Below, one piece after another: positions 12,754-22,383 of a DNA stretch of 64,000 bases. The translations under genes and the position numbers were made by a program. Location: the NCBI GenBank assembly GCA_024663395.1, contig JANFAH010000079.1, forward strand, positions 170,900-234,899, written 5' to 3'. The notes under the pieces were generated by a model that saw only the letters and a list, made by a program, of their open reading frames with translations, was not told the origin of the DNA and searched no databases. Position 1 is the first letter of the stretch. Each line of letters opens with the position of its first letter. Origin of the DNA: Pisolithus tinctorius. Its lineage: Eukaryota > Basidiomycota > Agaricomycetes > Boletales > Pisolithaceae.

Positions 12754-13233
12754 TCATGAATGGGGCTCTGATGGAGGAGGAGGAGAAGGGGGAACGTCTT
12801 CTGCTGGATCTTGCAGTAAGAAGGCAAGATGCATGTCATACTCGTCATGAATGCGATCAGGGAGGCTGGAGGACAGTAGATTATACTGCAGCTGTCGCAA
12901 TGCGGGAAGAATGATGGATGAGATTGGAATAAAGACGGTGCAGGGAGCAGGGAGGAACGATCCATATGCTTCATCAAGAGGGGAGACTGAAACGACCACA
13001 TAAGACCTTTCTAACCGAGTGACAGACCTGAGGCGACCAAAGAACGTCCTTCTGGAAGTCATACTGACAAGGAGAACACGCTGACCAAGCTGCATGGGAC
13101 AGGATGGGGCTGACAATGACAGGATGAACCAGGGGGCTTCAGGACGGAAGCTGGTGGGAATGCCTGGCAGATATACATAGCCATTGTCTCTGGCAAATGA
13201 GACAAGCGAGATGACTGACGAAGAGGTGGCCAT
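12754..13233 (-). CDS. U3-encoded ORF of gypsy element (3' LTR copy)
   Basis: An ATG-initiated frame of 159 aa lies wholly inside the LTR on the sense strand. It starts MATSSSVISLVSFARDNG and ends with a proline run and SEPHS. The middle part (QLGQRVLLVSMTSRRTFFG and RSYVVVSV) reads like short beta strands; no family was recognised. The frame is open further upstream without another ATG. In the genomic RNA this copy would follow pol by about 530 nt, as a third gene at the 3' end. It is present and open in both LTRs, but recent insertion makes that weak evidence for selection. Confidence 0.45.
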   Translation of the reverse strand: MATSSSVISLVSFARDNGYVYLPGIPTSFRPEAPWFILSLSAPSCPMQLGQRVLLVSMTSRRTFFGRLRSVTRLERSYVVVSVSPLDEAYGSFLPAPCTVFIPISSIILPALRQLQYNLLSSSLPDRIHDEYDMHLAFLLQDPAEDVPPSPPPPSEPHS

Positions 13234-13763
13234 GATTGATGGACTTCGCGAAATGAGCGTCTGATGGATGGAGTGCTGTAGAAATGCGTAGGGTGCGAGG
13301 ATCCTCTCCAAATTTGGAAGGAAGAATCGTGGGGCTGAGCACTTTAAGCGAGCATGGGAACGGAGTCGATATCTTTGGAAATGGTGGAGATACGACGAAA
13401 ACCGGAATGCCGTACACGGGCGCTAAAAACCTTTAATGCGCACTTAACTCGCTTCCTCTTTTCTCTTTAGCACTGACGACTCGATCTTGTGCGAAGGATG
13501 ACTGTTCACGTCCAACAGTCTTTCTACGCATGAGGCCTTTAGTCTTCATCTGCATGCTTGGGCATTGTGCACAACTCGTCAACGAGTTAGGCAGAGTCAG
13601 CTGTAACCATGTCCACAACACCTTTGGTGTGTGACATCCACCGGCAAGAAGAAATGCAATCGTCCCCGATTGCGACCAATGCAGGGAACCCAGGGAAAAC
13701 AAAAAGAAAAATGAAGGAAGGAATGACAGGCAATCAGTATCGTAAGAAATGAAAAAAGGGAAA

Positions 13764-16700
13764 TCATGAATAGTCATCTGAGTCGTAGTCGATATTGTTA
13801 TTGGTTTCTCTGTTTTCATCATCTGTTTCATCTTCTTCATCATTGTCGTTGTCATTGTTGTTGTCATTACTGCTGTTATTTTCTTCTTCTTCATCTCTTT
13901 CTTCTTCCATAACACCGGGTAAGGGAGTGTGGCGAGAATAATAGGGAATGAGTCGAAATGCTGCGACACCTCGAGCAGAAATGGTGCCATCGAGTTCTTT
14001 ACGGACGTAGGAGCCTCCCTTGGTGCGACGAACAACCTCATAGGGACCAAGGTAGTGTGGCTTTGACTTGCGATCCAGTTCTTTCTCTATCTGTGTGTTG
14101 CGAACCAATACCAAATCTCCTGGCTCATAAGCCGACTTCATCAACCGTAAAGCATACCTCTTCTCAAACTGACCCTTGGAGCGTAAACGAGACCTCTGCA
14201 AAGTGGTGAAAGCAGCATTGATATCTTCTTCTCTCCTTTCCAACTGACGAATGCGAAGTGCGAGAAGCTCTTGAGATGACATTCCAGAGTAGAATCCTTC
14301 AACGAGATAGGTAGACTCGAAGAGATCAAAAGGCAGGACAGGATCAAGACCATGTAGCAGGAAGTAGGGGCTGAATCCAGTGGAGCGACGAGTAGTGACC
14401 TTGTCTGCAAAGAACGCGTGATGGACCTTGGATGGCCAAAGGGAAAGATCTCCTTCACAAGCCTTGATGATAGCCTCTCTGATAACAAAGTGACCATGTT
14501 CTACAACTCCATTTGCCTTGGAATTATATGGGGAGATGTGAATCTGAGGAATGGAGTAGTGCTTCATGAGTTTCTCAAAGGCGCCCTTGACCTCACTGCC
14601 ATTATCAGTGACAACCTGGGCAATAACACCATAACGACAGAAGACTTCTTCCCAGAAGAATTTAGCAAGACTGTCTGCATTGGCATGACGAAGAGCACGA
14701 CCTTCTGCAGCGAGGGAAAGATCATCTCGAGCTGCGACAAGATAGCGATAACCACGTGCTTTGGGCATGAGCATGACATCGACGTAGACCTTCATAAAGA
14801 TTCTGGGGGAAGCGGAAATGGTGATGGGAACCTCTGCTTTACGAGTGCTTCGGATCTGGCACTCATGGCAAGAGCGAACATGATGGGCAATGTCTTGATA
14901 CATCTGAGGCCAGTAAAAGCGCTGTCTGACTGTATGAAAGACTCCAAAAACTCCACGATGACCAAGTTCTTCATGAGCATGACTGAGGATCTGGACACGG
15001 AGATGGGGATCGAAAATGACCTTGGCTGGAGGATGGGGACCTCGACGTTTAAAGAGCTGGTCTCCATGAAGGAAGAACTGGAGGGATCTGCGATTGAAGC
15101 GCTTGCGAGCAGTACTGGACGGGAATGGGGGAAGTTCCGTAGTACGAAGGAAGTGTAGGACCCGACATAAAAGGACATCTTGAGACGTATCATTGGAAAG
15201 GAATGAAGGGAGGGTAATGGCATACGTGGACTTGTGCGCAAGCCGTCGACGAGTTGCGCTGACTGAAGACGGATGGGCATCTGTAAAAAGAATATTCTCC
15301 AACCACTCATCAGCCTCTTCTGCATCAGCTTCGCCTTCTTCATACTCCTCTTCTGTAGGTTGACGTCTGGAAAGGGCATCTGGGGCTCGGTGACGAACAG
15401 CAGGGACATGAATGAGCTTAAAATCAAAGAGAAGTATACCCTCGATCCAGCGATTGATAGTAGCGTTAGGTTGAAGATCTGGATCATTGAGCATACCTTT
15501 GATGTACTTCGCATCAACCTCTACCCATAGATGACGAACGCCATAGAGATATAGACGGTAGTGACGAAGTGCTCTGAAAAGACCATAGAGCTCGAGCTTA
15601 GGCTGACTGTAGCGAGATTCACGTTCATTGATGGGGAGTGAGCCATAGCGAGCAGGACGTTTACGACCTTCTTCATCATACTGAGAGAGAACGAATCCAA
15701 TGGCAACGTTACTGGTGTCAACGGAAAGAACGACTGGCAAGTCAGATGAGTAGTCAATGGGGCGAAGGGCAGGAGCAGATGAGACGGCGAGCTTCAAGGC
15801 ATCAAACGCATCTTGCTGGGGCTGATCCCAAATGAACGGAGCATTCTTGCGATAAAGGTCAACGAGTGGGCGAGCCAACTGCAAGTAGTTCGCAATCCAG
15901 ATACGAACAGTACCACAGAGACCTAGGAATGAGCGAACATCTTTGGGCGTAGCAAGCGCTGGCCAGTTGACGACCTTCTTCACCTTGTGGTCGTCAGGAG
16001 AGCGACCATGAGGATGGCATGCTTGACCAAGAATGATAACACGAGGCTGGCAGATCTGAGACTTCAAGCCAGAAAACGTTCCGCCGGCATGAGCAAACCG
16101 ATGCATGACTCTATGCACGTCTACAGCATGTTCCCAAATGAAGCGACGTATGCCGGGATTCTCGGGTAACGTTTCGGCATTGCCATCGGCATCTTCATAG
16201 CAGGTCGCAGGGCCTTTGACTGGCAGATCGTCGATGAAAACGTTGGCAACGTGAGGGATTTCGTCCTGTAGAATGAACGCTGTACAATTCTGAAACTCCG
16301 ATGGCGAGTTGGTGTAGCCTTGAGGCATGGCAGTATGGCGCAGTAAGCCAAGAGGCGTCATGAAGGATGTCAGATCTCGGCTATCGGGATGGAGCTGGCG
16401 TGCATCAAATCCTGAAAATAGATCAAAGACCGTGTAGCATTGACGACCGGCAAACGGCTCCACAAAGTCGTCCAATATTGGTGGAACACCAGCGTCTCGA
16501 ATGGTAACCTTATTCAGAGGCTGTAGATCATGAATGATACGGATCTTGCCATTCTTTTTCATAACGCAGAACCATTTGGAGCGATAGGATGATTGGGCTG
16601 GCTCATAGAGACCAGCGGCGATCTTCTCCCGAAGAAGCTGTATGACACGTTCTCGTATGCCAGGGGGAATTGGAATGTTATGAAACTCCCATGGTTCATG

Positions 16701-17075
16701 CGGCAAGACAGGAATGATGTAAGGCGAAAAGTAGTCTGAACGAAAGTTTCCTCTCTCCGATTCATCAAACGCCAAGGCACGCTCATTAAGCTTCATGACA
16801 TGCGAAAAAAGTTTTTCCTCTTCTGGCCAGAGAAAGCCATCAGCGTTAATCTTCATGGAGGTAAGGCGCTCTTGAGTAAGCTTCCTTGTGGGAACGAACA
16901 CAGGAGGGTGACATGTGAGAGGTGTGAGTGATGCAAGGGGGTCTTCTGGAAACTGGCGCTGGACTCGAGCGTCTTCTGGATAGACTCCAGGCACTGGCTT
17001 GACTTTACGATCGACGCGCTTGTACGCTCCATATACCGGCTGATCTGTTTCATCGGCTGAGTCTTCTGTATCCAT
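13764..17075 (-). CDS. pol: Gypsy Pol: reverse transcriptase, RNase H, integrase
   Basis: The frame is open from 18005, but the part before 17075 overlaps gag and reads like a shadow. I start at the ATG at 17075 (MDTEDSADETDQPVYGAYK), giving 1103 aa. The reverse transcriptase has KIRIIHDLQPLN and the active-site FIDDL near residue 282, in place of the usual YxDD. RNase H follows (VVLSVDTSNVAIGF, with LYGLFRALRHYR). The integrase has an HHCC finger (HEELGH...CHEC) and catalytic D766, D824 and E859. A GPY/F-type motif (YLGPYEVVRRTKGGSY) follows. Pol is in the +1 frame relative to gag. A pyrimidine-rich tract and TTTTAG just upstream of 17075 could be a splice acceptor, so spliced pol mRNA or frameshifting are both possible. 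Confidence 0.92.
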   Translation of the reverse strand: MDTEDSADETDQPVYGAYKRVDRKVKPVPGVYPEDARVQRQFPEDPLASLTPLTCHPPVFVPTRKLTQERLTSMKINADGFLWPEEEKLFSHVMKLNERALAFDESERGNFRSDYFSPYIIPVLPHEPWEFHNIPIPPGIRERVIQLLREKIAAGLYEPAQSSYRSKWFCVMKKNGKIRIIHDLQPLNKVTIRDAGVPPILDDFVEPFAGRQCYTVFDLFSGFDARQLHPDSRDLTSFMTPLGLLRHTAMPQGYTNSPSEFQNCTAFILQDEIPHVANVFIDDLPVKGPATCYEDADGNAETLPENPGIRRFIWEHAVDVHRVMHRFAHAGGTFSGLKSQICQPRVIILGQACHPHGRSPDDHKVKKVVNWPALATPKDVRSFLGLCGTVRIWIANYLQLARPLVDLYRKNAPFIWDQPQQDAFDALKLAVSSAPALRPIDYSSDLPVVLSVDTSNVAIGFVLSQYDEEGRKRPARYGSLPINERESRYSQPKLELYGLFRALRHYRLYLYGVRHLWVEVDAKYIKGMLNDPDLQPNATINRWIEGILLFDFKLIHVPAVRHRAPDALSRRQPTEEEYEEGEADAEEADEWLENILFTDAHPSSVSATRRRLAHKSTYAITLPSFLSNDTSQDVLLCRVLHFLRTTELPPFPSSTARKRFNRRSLQFFLHGDQLFKRRGPHPPAKVIFDPHLRVQILSHAHEELGHRGVFGVFHTVRQRFYWPQMYQDIAHHVRSCHECQIRSTRKAEVPITISASPRIFMKVYVDVMLMPKARGYRYLVAARDDLSLAAEGRALRHANADSLAKFFWEEVFCRYGVIAQVVTDNGSEVKGAFEKLMKHYSIPQIHISPYNSKANGVVEHGHFVIREAIIKACEGDLSLWPSKVHHAFFADKVTTRRSTGFSPYFLLHGLDPVLPFDLFESTYLVEGFYSGMSSQELLALRIRQLERREEDINAAFTTLQRSRLRSKGQFEKRYALRLMKSAYEPGDLVLVRNTQIEKELDRKSKPHYLGPYEVVRRTKGGSYVRKELDGTISARGVAAFRLIPYYSRHTPLPGVMEEERDEEEENNSSNDNNNDNDNDEEDETDDENRETNNNIDYDSDDYS
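15236..15259. repeat. 24-nt palindrome copy within pol
   Basis: The block reads GCGCAAGCCGTCGACGAGTTGCGC-type, with arms GCGCAAG(C/T)CGTCGA and TCGACGAGTTGCGC meeting at a SalI-like TCGACG core. On the coding strand it is read as SATRRRLA, a different frame from the QLVDEL reading in gag. This argues that the DNA or RNA palindrome, not the peptide, is what recurs. Confidence 0.75.
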
Positions 17076-17385
17076 AGCAAGGCCTTTTCTAAAATGTAAC
17101 AAATCAAGAAAGTCAGACAGGGAATAGTAAAAATGAAGCTGTTTTTCAGTTTTCTGAATAAGAAGGGGATCTGGTGCTTTTGAAGTATTAGATAACGAAG
17201 AAGAGAAGACATCAAGATAAAAAGAGCTCTGGAAACTTGAAACTGAAGGAGGCATAGTAAGTGATGTTACAGGAGTATCTGAGCAAAGAAACGATATATG
17301 TGGGTTTAGGAGTTTAACGACTTCTCGGTCAAAGTGAGCAGACGAAGAACAAGAGAAACTATAAGTACAAGAGGGGACATACGAA

Positions 17386-20300
17386 TCAATCTTCAAAGAG
17401 CTGGAGAAATAAATGATGAGATATGGGAGAAAGTGGAGGAACACATCCGAAAAGATCATCGGACCTGTCTTGAATTGAATCTGAGGAAGTGGAAGCAGGA
17501 AAGTGGTCTGGGTATGAGACTGCTTCGAAAGGGGGAGGATGAGCTGAGGCTGAGGCAAAACTGACTGCACTGGCAAGGACATGAAGATTGGAGTTTGGGA
17601 ATGCACCTGGGTCCTCTTCATCCACATCACCTGAATGGTCCTCTGCAGCTTCCTGCAAATGAGCGATCCATCCAGTAGGGGTACGACACATGACAACATT
17701 GCTATAAGGCTCTGGCATGGCAACTGACTCTTCACCAATGGCAGCATTAGACATGGCTTGGGGAGCTGAGGGTAGCAATGGCATAGGAAGAGTTGGACTA
17801 GAGGAATGCTGATGCCTGCGTAAGTCGTCGTCGAGTTGTGCGGGCTGAAGCAAGGATGGGCTAGGCAGATAGAAGCGAGAGCCAACACTAGTGTTGAACA
17901 TATCAGAGTCAAGTGGCGAAAGTGTGGTGGGTATATCTGGGGATAGACTGGACAAGTGGTGGGACACGCACAACTCGTCGACGAGTTGCGTGGACTGAGA
18001 GTCATGACCTATATCCGAGGATGAACCAGGCAACTGCACATGGCTGCACAAGTCGTCGTCGAGTTGTGCAGACTGATGATGGGTGGATGGACTGGGTGCA
18101 TATGGATCCCTGCGCAACTCGTCGCCGAGTTGTGCGGACTGAGAGTCATGGCAAGCATCATGGGAAGTAGGGACAACTGAACCACAGTAGGAAGTATTGA
18201 AGATGGAGAACGTAGCTTCAGAGTCTGGAGTGACAGTGTCTCTACAGAACAGAAGTGAAGCCTGGTGGGAACCATCAGCGGGCTCCTCTTGAATGATAAC
18301 TGGATCTGGGGATGGAGGAGAGGGAGTCTGAGGCGGAGCAGTAATGCCATTAGAAAGTACATGTGAAGCAGGTAGACTCGAGTCAGATGGCAGGTCTGGA
18401 GGTGGAGATGCATTGCTCTGAGTGGGAGATGCCTGTGGGAGTAGACGAGGATAGAACCTGACATAGGCAGAACCTTCAAGCTCATGGTAATGCTCAAGTG
18501 GGGCAGGAACCTGTCGGACTAAGCGAACATCAAGCATAAGGAAGTCTTGGAAGTAGACTCCTGACTCATCAGTACCTCTTTCTCCAGCAAGTGCATGGTT
18601 TGAGTCGAGATAAAGGGAGGACAGATGGGGAGTGCGATGAGCAAGGCTAGTAAGAAGTGAGACAAGTGACTGGCGCTCTTCTCTTCTGATCTGGCGACAA
18701 ATCTGGGCAAGGGTAGGATTATCCTCCAATCCACTCGCATCAGTGGACTGTAACTCCTGGGTAAGCTGACCAACAAACTCCGAAGGAAAGGGACTGGTAG
18801 GAGGTGGGAATGCTTGGACTGGAATGGGATGGAACACAGGAAAGGCTGAGGCAACATCAAACCCATCTGGGGGTGATTCAGGATACAGCAGAGTAGAATC
18901 AAGTGACTGAGGGGGTGACTGCGAAGTTGATGGGGGTGGAGCAAAGATGATGGGTGAAACATGATGAGGGGTACCAACTGCTACATCTCTCATAGGTTCA
19001 TCGGCTTCTTGCTGAGAATGGACAGGCTCTAGAGTCGCCATAAGGGTATCTGCAACAGATCCAAGCTGGCCTTCAGTAACACACATCTCCAGGGGGCGAT
19101 CTGAATCAGCTCCAAAGACAACATAAGTTCCAGACTCTCTTTCAACAATGCTAACCGAGTTCCCAAGAGCCCAAGGACGACCAAGGAGGAGATCAAAGCC
19201 TGCATTAGTGTCTGGGGCGACGAATAGATTGGTCCAAGTCCTGGCAGCACCACAGAAGAGAGGAACATCCTGTACTAGGCCTTTCAGAGTAGAGATACCT
19301 CCTTTTGCATCTCGCATATTGATGGTCTGTGACATATCAACGGGCATGCGAATGACTGACTGGGCTATACCAGCACGAACGACATTGAGGGTAGATCCAG
19401 AGTCAATGACACCTGTTACATGGCGGCCATTGCAAGTCAGATTGATAGTGATGAGGGGGCTAGATGTCAGTGCCAAGTAGGAGGATGCAGGAGGAGTTCC
19501 TTCAACTGCAGTAACAGACTTGACAGGCTGAGCCAGGGGCTGTCTCTTGAATCGCATAAGCTCCTGAAGGTGCTGAGAAACATCCCTAGATGATCCAATG
19601 ACCTCCCCAACAGATACAGTCAAGGGAGTAGAAAGAATGCGCTCTACAATGGCTTTAGAATTGGCAGACTGAGAAAGCGATGAAGACAGGGAAGTGGTAG
19701 GAGGGAGCTTGGATTTCTTAGACCTGTCTGCAGAATCAGTGGCTTGACCAGATGGCTTTGGGACAGTGGCATCTTCCATGATGGCATCATCTCTAGTACC
19801 ATCAAAGACAGCGGGATGGATGTCAACTGGTACAAAGGCAGGGGCAAGTGGTACCTTCTGTGGAGCAGGGATAGATGCAGAGGATGAGGGCTTTGGTTCT
19901 TGAGTCTCTTTCTCCTTGCCATGCGAACGAGGTGGGACAAGGACACTGTCAAAGACAGCCTTTCTCTTCTCTTTAGTAACCTTGTTAGAGCGATCCACAG
20001 CAGCAACAAGGGGTTCTTCTTCCAACTCATAAATCTTGGCACTAGACTCTTCTTCGGCCTCTTCATGGATAACAAAGCGAACTGCATTGGCAGGCTGAGC
20101 AGCAGCTTTAGTGCGCTCATAAGCTTGCAGGATAGTCTCTTCTCCATTGCGATAGATGCGCTGTCCATTAGGGTAGATGACTCGATGGTTTTCATCACGT
20201 GCCAAAGAACCCTTCTGGATGAGATCATTAATGGCCTGGCAACTCTCAACACCATGGCCTTCAACACCACAACCATAACAAGTGATGGTCCTCCTAGCAG

Positions 20301-21327
20301 GACGGGTCTGGGATGAGGAAGTAGCAGCAGGGGCAGTGGATGCAGGAGTAGATGCAGGAGCAGGACGAAGGGAAGGAGCACGAAGCACCTTTGCAGCATC
20401 AGGATCCATCTTGATAGCACGATAGTAGAGGAGGGAGTAGTCTGGGTCACTGAGTGACATGCGAGAGAGGGACTTGATTAGGGTCTCAACCTCATCTTGT
20501 TTGCGAGCAGTAGGACCTTCTTTCTCCAAATTTTCAAGGTTCCTTCTGGCTTCATGGGAAGGGAGCAGAGGGCGAACACTGTCATCTCTTCCATCTGAGC
20601 GATGAGAAGCACTAGGCTGGGCCTGAGGAGCAGGGGCAGCACGAGGGCCAAGGAAGTCAAGGTCATCTGCATCAAAGCGATCACGGCGAAGGACCTCTTC
20701 AGCTGACTGGCATACATCATCATAGGGGAATGGCCTGCTGATGTCAAGGTTGGGATCCTTTGTCCTGAGACGAGTTTCAACCAAGCCACGAAAGACTGGG
20801 GACAAACCAGCCCAAAAGTAGCGATTATATTCATCAACTGATATCCTTCCTTTATTCTTCAACCAACCTCCAATGCGAATGAAGCCACGGTTGTAAGCCC
20901 TAAAGTCTTGAAGAGTCATGATGGGCTGCATCCTAGACTCCAAAGCAAAGCTCTTGAGATGCCTTTCAAAGAACCTTTCATCTGATAGATCAGCATCAAA
21001 GTACTTGAGGAGATCAGCCTTCAAGTTAGCCCAATCAGGAGTATAATAGTGAGCCATTCCTTCGATAATCTCCCTAACACGAGCATTGCAGTACTGGAGG
21101 ATTGATTCAACCATTTCCTGGTCAGAAGTGACATTGTGGTAGGCACAGAGGCGTTCATAGTGGTCCAAGAAAGAGCGAACATGGGTATGGTCTCCTTGGA
21201 AGAGTTCAGGGGCAGACTTCATGCCAAGCAAGGGCATAGTGAGAACAGAGCGAGCAGGGGGAGCAGCCATAGCTACTGGAACTGCTGATGATGTAGGAGG
21301 ATAGATAGTGGGGATGGTGGATGACAT
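17386..21327 (-). CDS. gag: Gypsy Gag with zinc knuckle and aspartic protease
   Basis: The protein has 1313 aa from ATG 21327. The N-terminal third is a retrotransposon Gag domain (ELFQGDHTHVRSFLDHYERL; FWAGLSPVFRGLVETRL). A CCHC knuckle (CYGCGVEGHGVESC) is at residues 350-363. A retropepsin-like protease has VTGVIDSGSTLNVV with the catalytic triad DSG near residue 642 and the later GFDLLLGRPW. The C-terminal 500 residues are Ser/Pro-rich and include repeats of the kind QSAQLDDDL, encoded by the element's 24-nt palindrome. The protease is fused to Gag rather than to Pol. The 3' end overlaps the open part of the pol frame by about 620 nt. Confidence 0.92.
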   Translation of the reverse strand: MSSTIPTIYPPTSSAVPVAMAAPPARSVLTMPLLGMKSAPELFQGDHTHVRSFLDHYERLCAYHNVTSDQEMVESILQYCNARVREIIEGMAHYYTPDWANLKADLLKYFDADLSDERFFERHLKSFALESRMQPIMTLQDFRAYNRGFIRIGGWLKNKGRISVDEYNRYFWAGLSPVFRGLVETRLRTKDPNLDISRPFPYDDVCQSAEEVLRRDRFDADDLDFLGPRAAPAPQAQPSASHRSDGRDDSVRPLLPSHEARRNLENLEKEGPTARKQDEVETLIKSLSRMSLSDPDYSLLYYRAIKMDPDAAKVLRAPSLRPAPASTPASTAPAATSSSQTRPARRTITCYGCGVEGHGVESCQAINDLIQKGSLARDENHRVIYPNGQRIYRNGEETILQAYERTKAAAQPANAVRFVIHEEAEEESSAKIYELEEEPLVAAVDRSNKVTKEKRKAVFDSVLVPPRSHGKEKETQEPKPSSSASIPAPQKVPLAPAFVPVDIHPAVFDGTRDDAIMEDATVPKPSGQATDSADRSKKSKLPPTTSLSSSLSQSANSKAIVERILSTPLTVSVGEVIGSSRDVSQHLQELMRFKRQPLAQPVKSVTAVEGTPPASSYLALTSSPLITINLTCNGRHVTGVIDSGSTLNVVRAGIAQSVIRMPVDMSQTINMRDAKGGISTLKGLVQDVPLFCGAARTWTNLFVAPDTNAGFDLLLGRPWALGNSVSIVERESGTYVVFGADSDRPLEMCVTEGQLGSVADTLMATLEPVHSQQEADEPMRDVAVGTPHHVSPIIFAPPPSTSQSPPQSLDSTLLYPESPPDGFDVASAFPVFHPIPVQAFPPPTSPFPSEFVGQLTQELQSTDASGLEDNPTLAQICRQIRREERQSLVSLLTSLAHRTPHLSSLYLDSNHALAGERGTDESGVYFQDFLMLDVRLVRQVPAPLEHYHELEGSAYVRFYPRLLPQASPTQSNASPPPDLPSDSSLPASHVLSNGITAPPQTPSPPSPDPVIIQEEPADGSHQASLLFCRDTVTPDSEATFSIFNTSYCGSVVPTSHDACHDSQSAQLGDELRRDPYAPSPSTHHQSAQLDDDLCSHVQLPGSSSDIGHDSQSTQLVDELCVSHHLSSLSPDIPTTLSPLDSDMFNTSVGSRFYLPSPSLLQPAQLDDDLRRHQHSSSPTLPMPLLPSAPQAMSNAAIGEESVAMPEPYSNVVMCRTPTGWIAHLQEAAEDHSGDVDEEDPGAFPNSNLHVLASAVSFASASAHPPPFEAVSYPDHFPASTSSDSIQDRSDDLFGCVPPLSPISHHLFLQLFED
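17818..18135. repeat. Cluster of four 24-nt palindromes in the 3' part of gag
   Basis: Copies lie at 17818-17841, 17968-17991, 18046-18069 and 18112-18135. Each is an imperfect palindrome of form GCRCAASTCGTCGWCGASTTGYGC. On the coding strand they encode (S/T)(A/T)QL(D/V/G)(D/E)(D/E)L motifs. Matching copies lie in pol (15236-15259) and in each LTR. Confidence 0.8.
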
Positions 21328-21408
21328 AGTAGCAAGATATCAAGTGGGTTTTAGAGACAAGTTTCAATAGGCTGAGTGAATAGGGTTCTTGATCCAGGAA
21401 TAACCACC

Positions 21409-21425
21409 CCTCGCGGTGGGCTCCA
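21409..21425 (-). other. Putative primer-binding site
   Basis: On the element strand the base sequence 2 nt after the 5' LTR is TGGAGCCCACCGCGAGG. It begins TGG as expected for pairing with a tRNA 3' CCA end. I cannot name the tRNA without a comparison to the host tRNA set. Confidence 0.5.
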
Positions 21426-21938
21426 GATGTGAGTCAAAGTGTGGAATGCTGGTGAAAACCAAACAAATCCAACACCAAAAGACAAATAAAAGCAAGTGGT
21501 GGTTTGCCTCCGTGGAACCTGGAGTGCAGAGAAACCTAAAGTGGGGGGAGTTTCAATGGCAGGTGCTCCTAGCGCAAGTCGACGACGAGTTACGCAGGAG
21601 AAGACAAGCAAGTGATGATTGGATGGGGGATGCTGAACAGAGCAAAGGTGTTCAGCTGAAAGGACTTGGGATGATGGACTTTAATAAGATGTGCTCCTGG
21701 CGCAAGTCGATGACGAGTTACGCAGGAGTGGAGGGATGACTAAGACTGCTGACTAAGAGGAAGCTTCAGATGAATGATGGAGGCAGATAGACTCTTCCGA
21801 ATGAGCCTCAACTACCAAGTATACGAATGATGACAGGTAGACCCCTTCGTGGAGCCTCAACTGTCGACGACGAGATAGGCACTGGACTGACCGCTGGACT
21901 GCTTCTGAATTGATTCTGGGTAGCTAAGTACATGGGGG

Positions 21939-21946
21939 TTTATATA
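21939..21946 (-). promoter_or_regulatory. TATA box in 5' LTR
   Basis: TATATAAA on the element strand lies about 610 bp upstream of the gag ATG and is the best candidate for the core promoter of the genomic RNA. There is a one-base indel difference from the other LTR immediately beside it. Confidence 0.5.
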
Positions 21947-22383
21947 CTATGGGGGGAGCACAGCTTGTGACAAACAAGGCACAAACACTTGGTAAGTAAT
22001 GAGTAAGGACTGAGTAATCATGATGAGTAAGCGAGAAATGATAAGTAAGCAAGCAAAGAAGATTGGTAAGTATTGGCAATGAACGAGTCAAGGATAGTCA
22101 AAATATCACAAAATGAGTCAAATAGAATCAGAAACTGAGTAAGTGCACTGATATCACATTAGGGGGTGGCGATGCAAGTCAGATCTCGGCAGAGACATCT
22201 CTAGATCCAAAGATGGCATGACAGATGGATGGTGTTTCCAGATAGGGAAGTATTAATTCCAGAATTGAAGGGCATGAGTCAGGCGTCAAAGGGGGCTAGG
22301 GCATTGGGGGTCTGTGGGGCAATGAGAGCATACGCGATCGTGTCTCCCACCCTTCCATCCTCTCAGCGAAGTTAACAAAAACT

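Larger units (their letters stand above)
11796..13636 (-). repeat. Gypsy 3' LTR (left)
   Basis: The LTR is 1841 bp, long for a gypsy element. On the element strand it begins TGTCACACACC at 13636 and ends GACTCACA at 11796. It contains a 159-codon open frame (13233-12754), a TATA box (12313-12306), and three copies of the element's 24-nt palindrome (11939-11962, 12067-12090, 13569-13592). Confidence 0.92.

Noticed and set aside
13433..14050. 205-codon minus-strand frame with KKKEMKKKK and MTTTMT runs
   Set aside because: It is the out-of-frame reading of the acidic, Asn-rich tail of pol plus LTR sequence.
13764..14050. Chromodomain at the integrase C-terminus
   Set aside because: After the GPY/F-like block the tail is acidic and Asn-rich without chromodomain aromatic residues.
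14418..15158. 246-codon plus-strand frame
   Set aside because: It is antisense to the integrase part of pol and carries no recognisable domain; it mirrors the codon bias of the real gene.
17075..18005. Hydrophobic, Ser/Leu-rich N-terminal extension of the pol frame
   Set aside because: It overlaps the real gag 3' end and contains no domain; kept only as possible frameshift overlap.
19644..20450. 268-codon minus-strand frame inside gag
   Set aside because: It is a leucine-rich shadow of gag in another frame.
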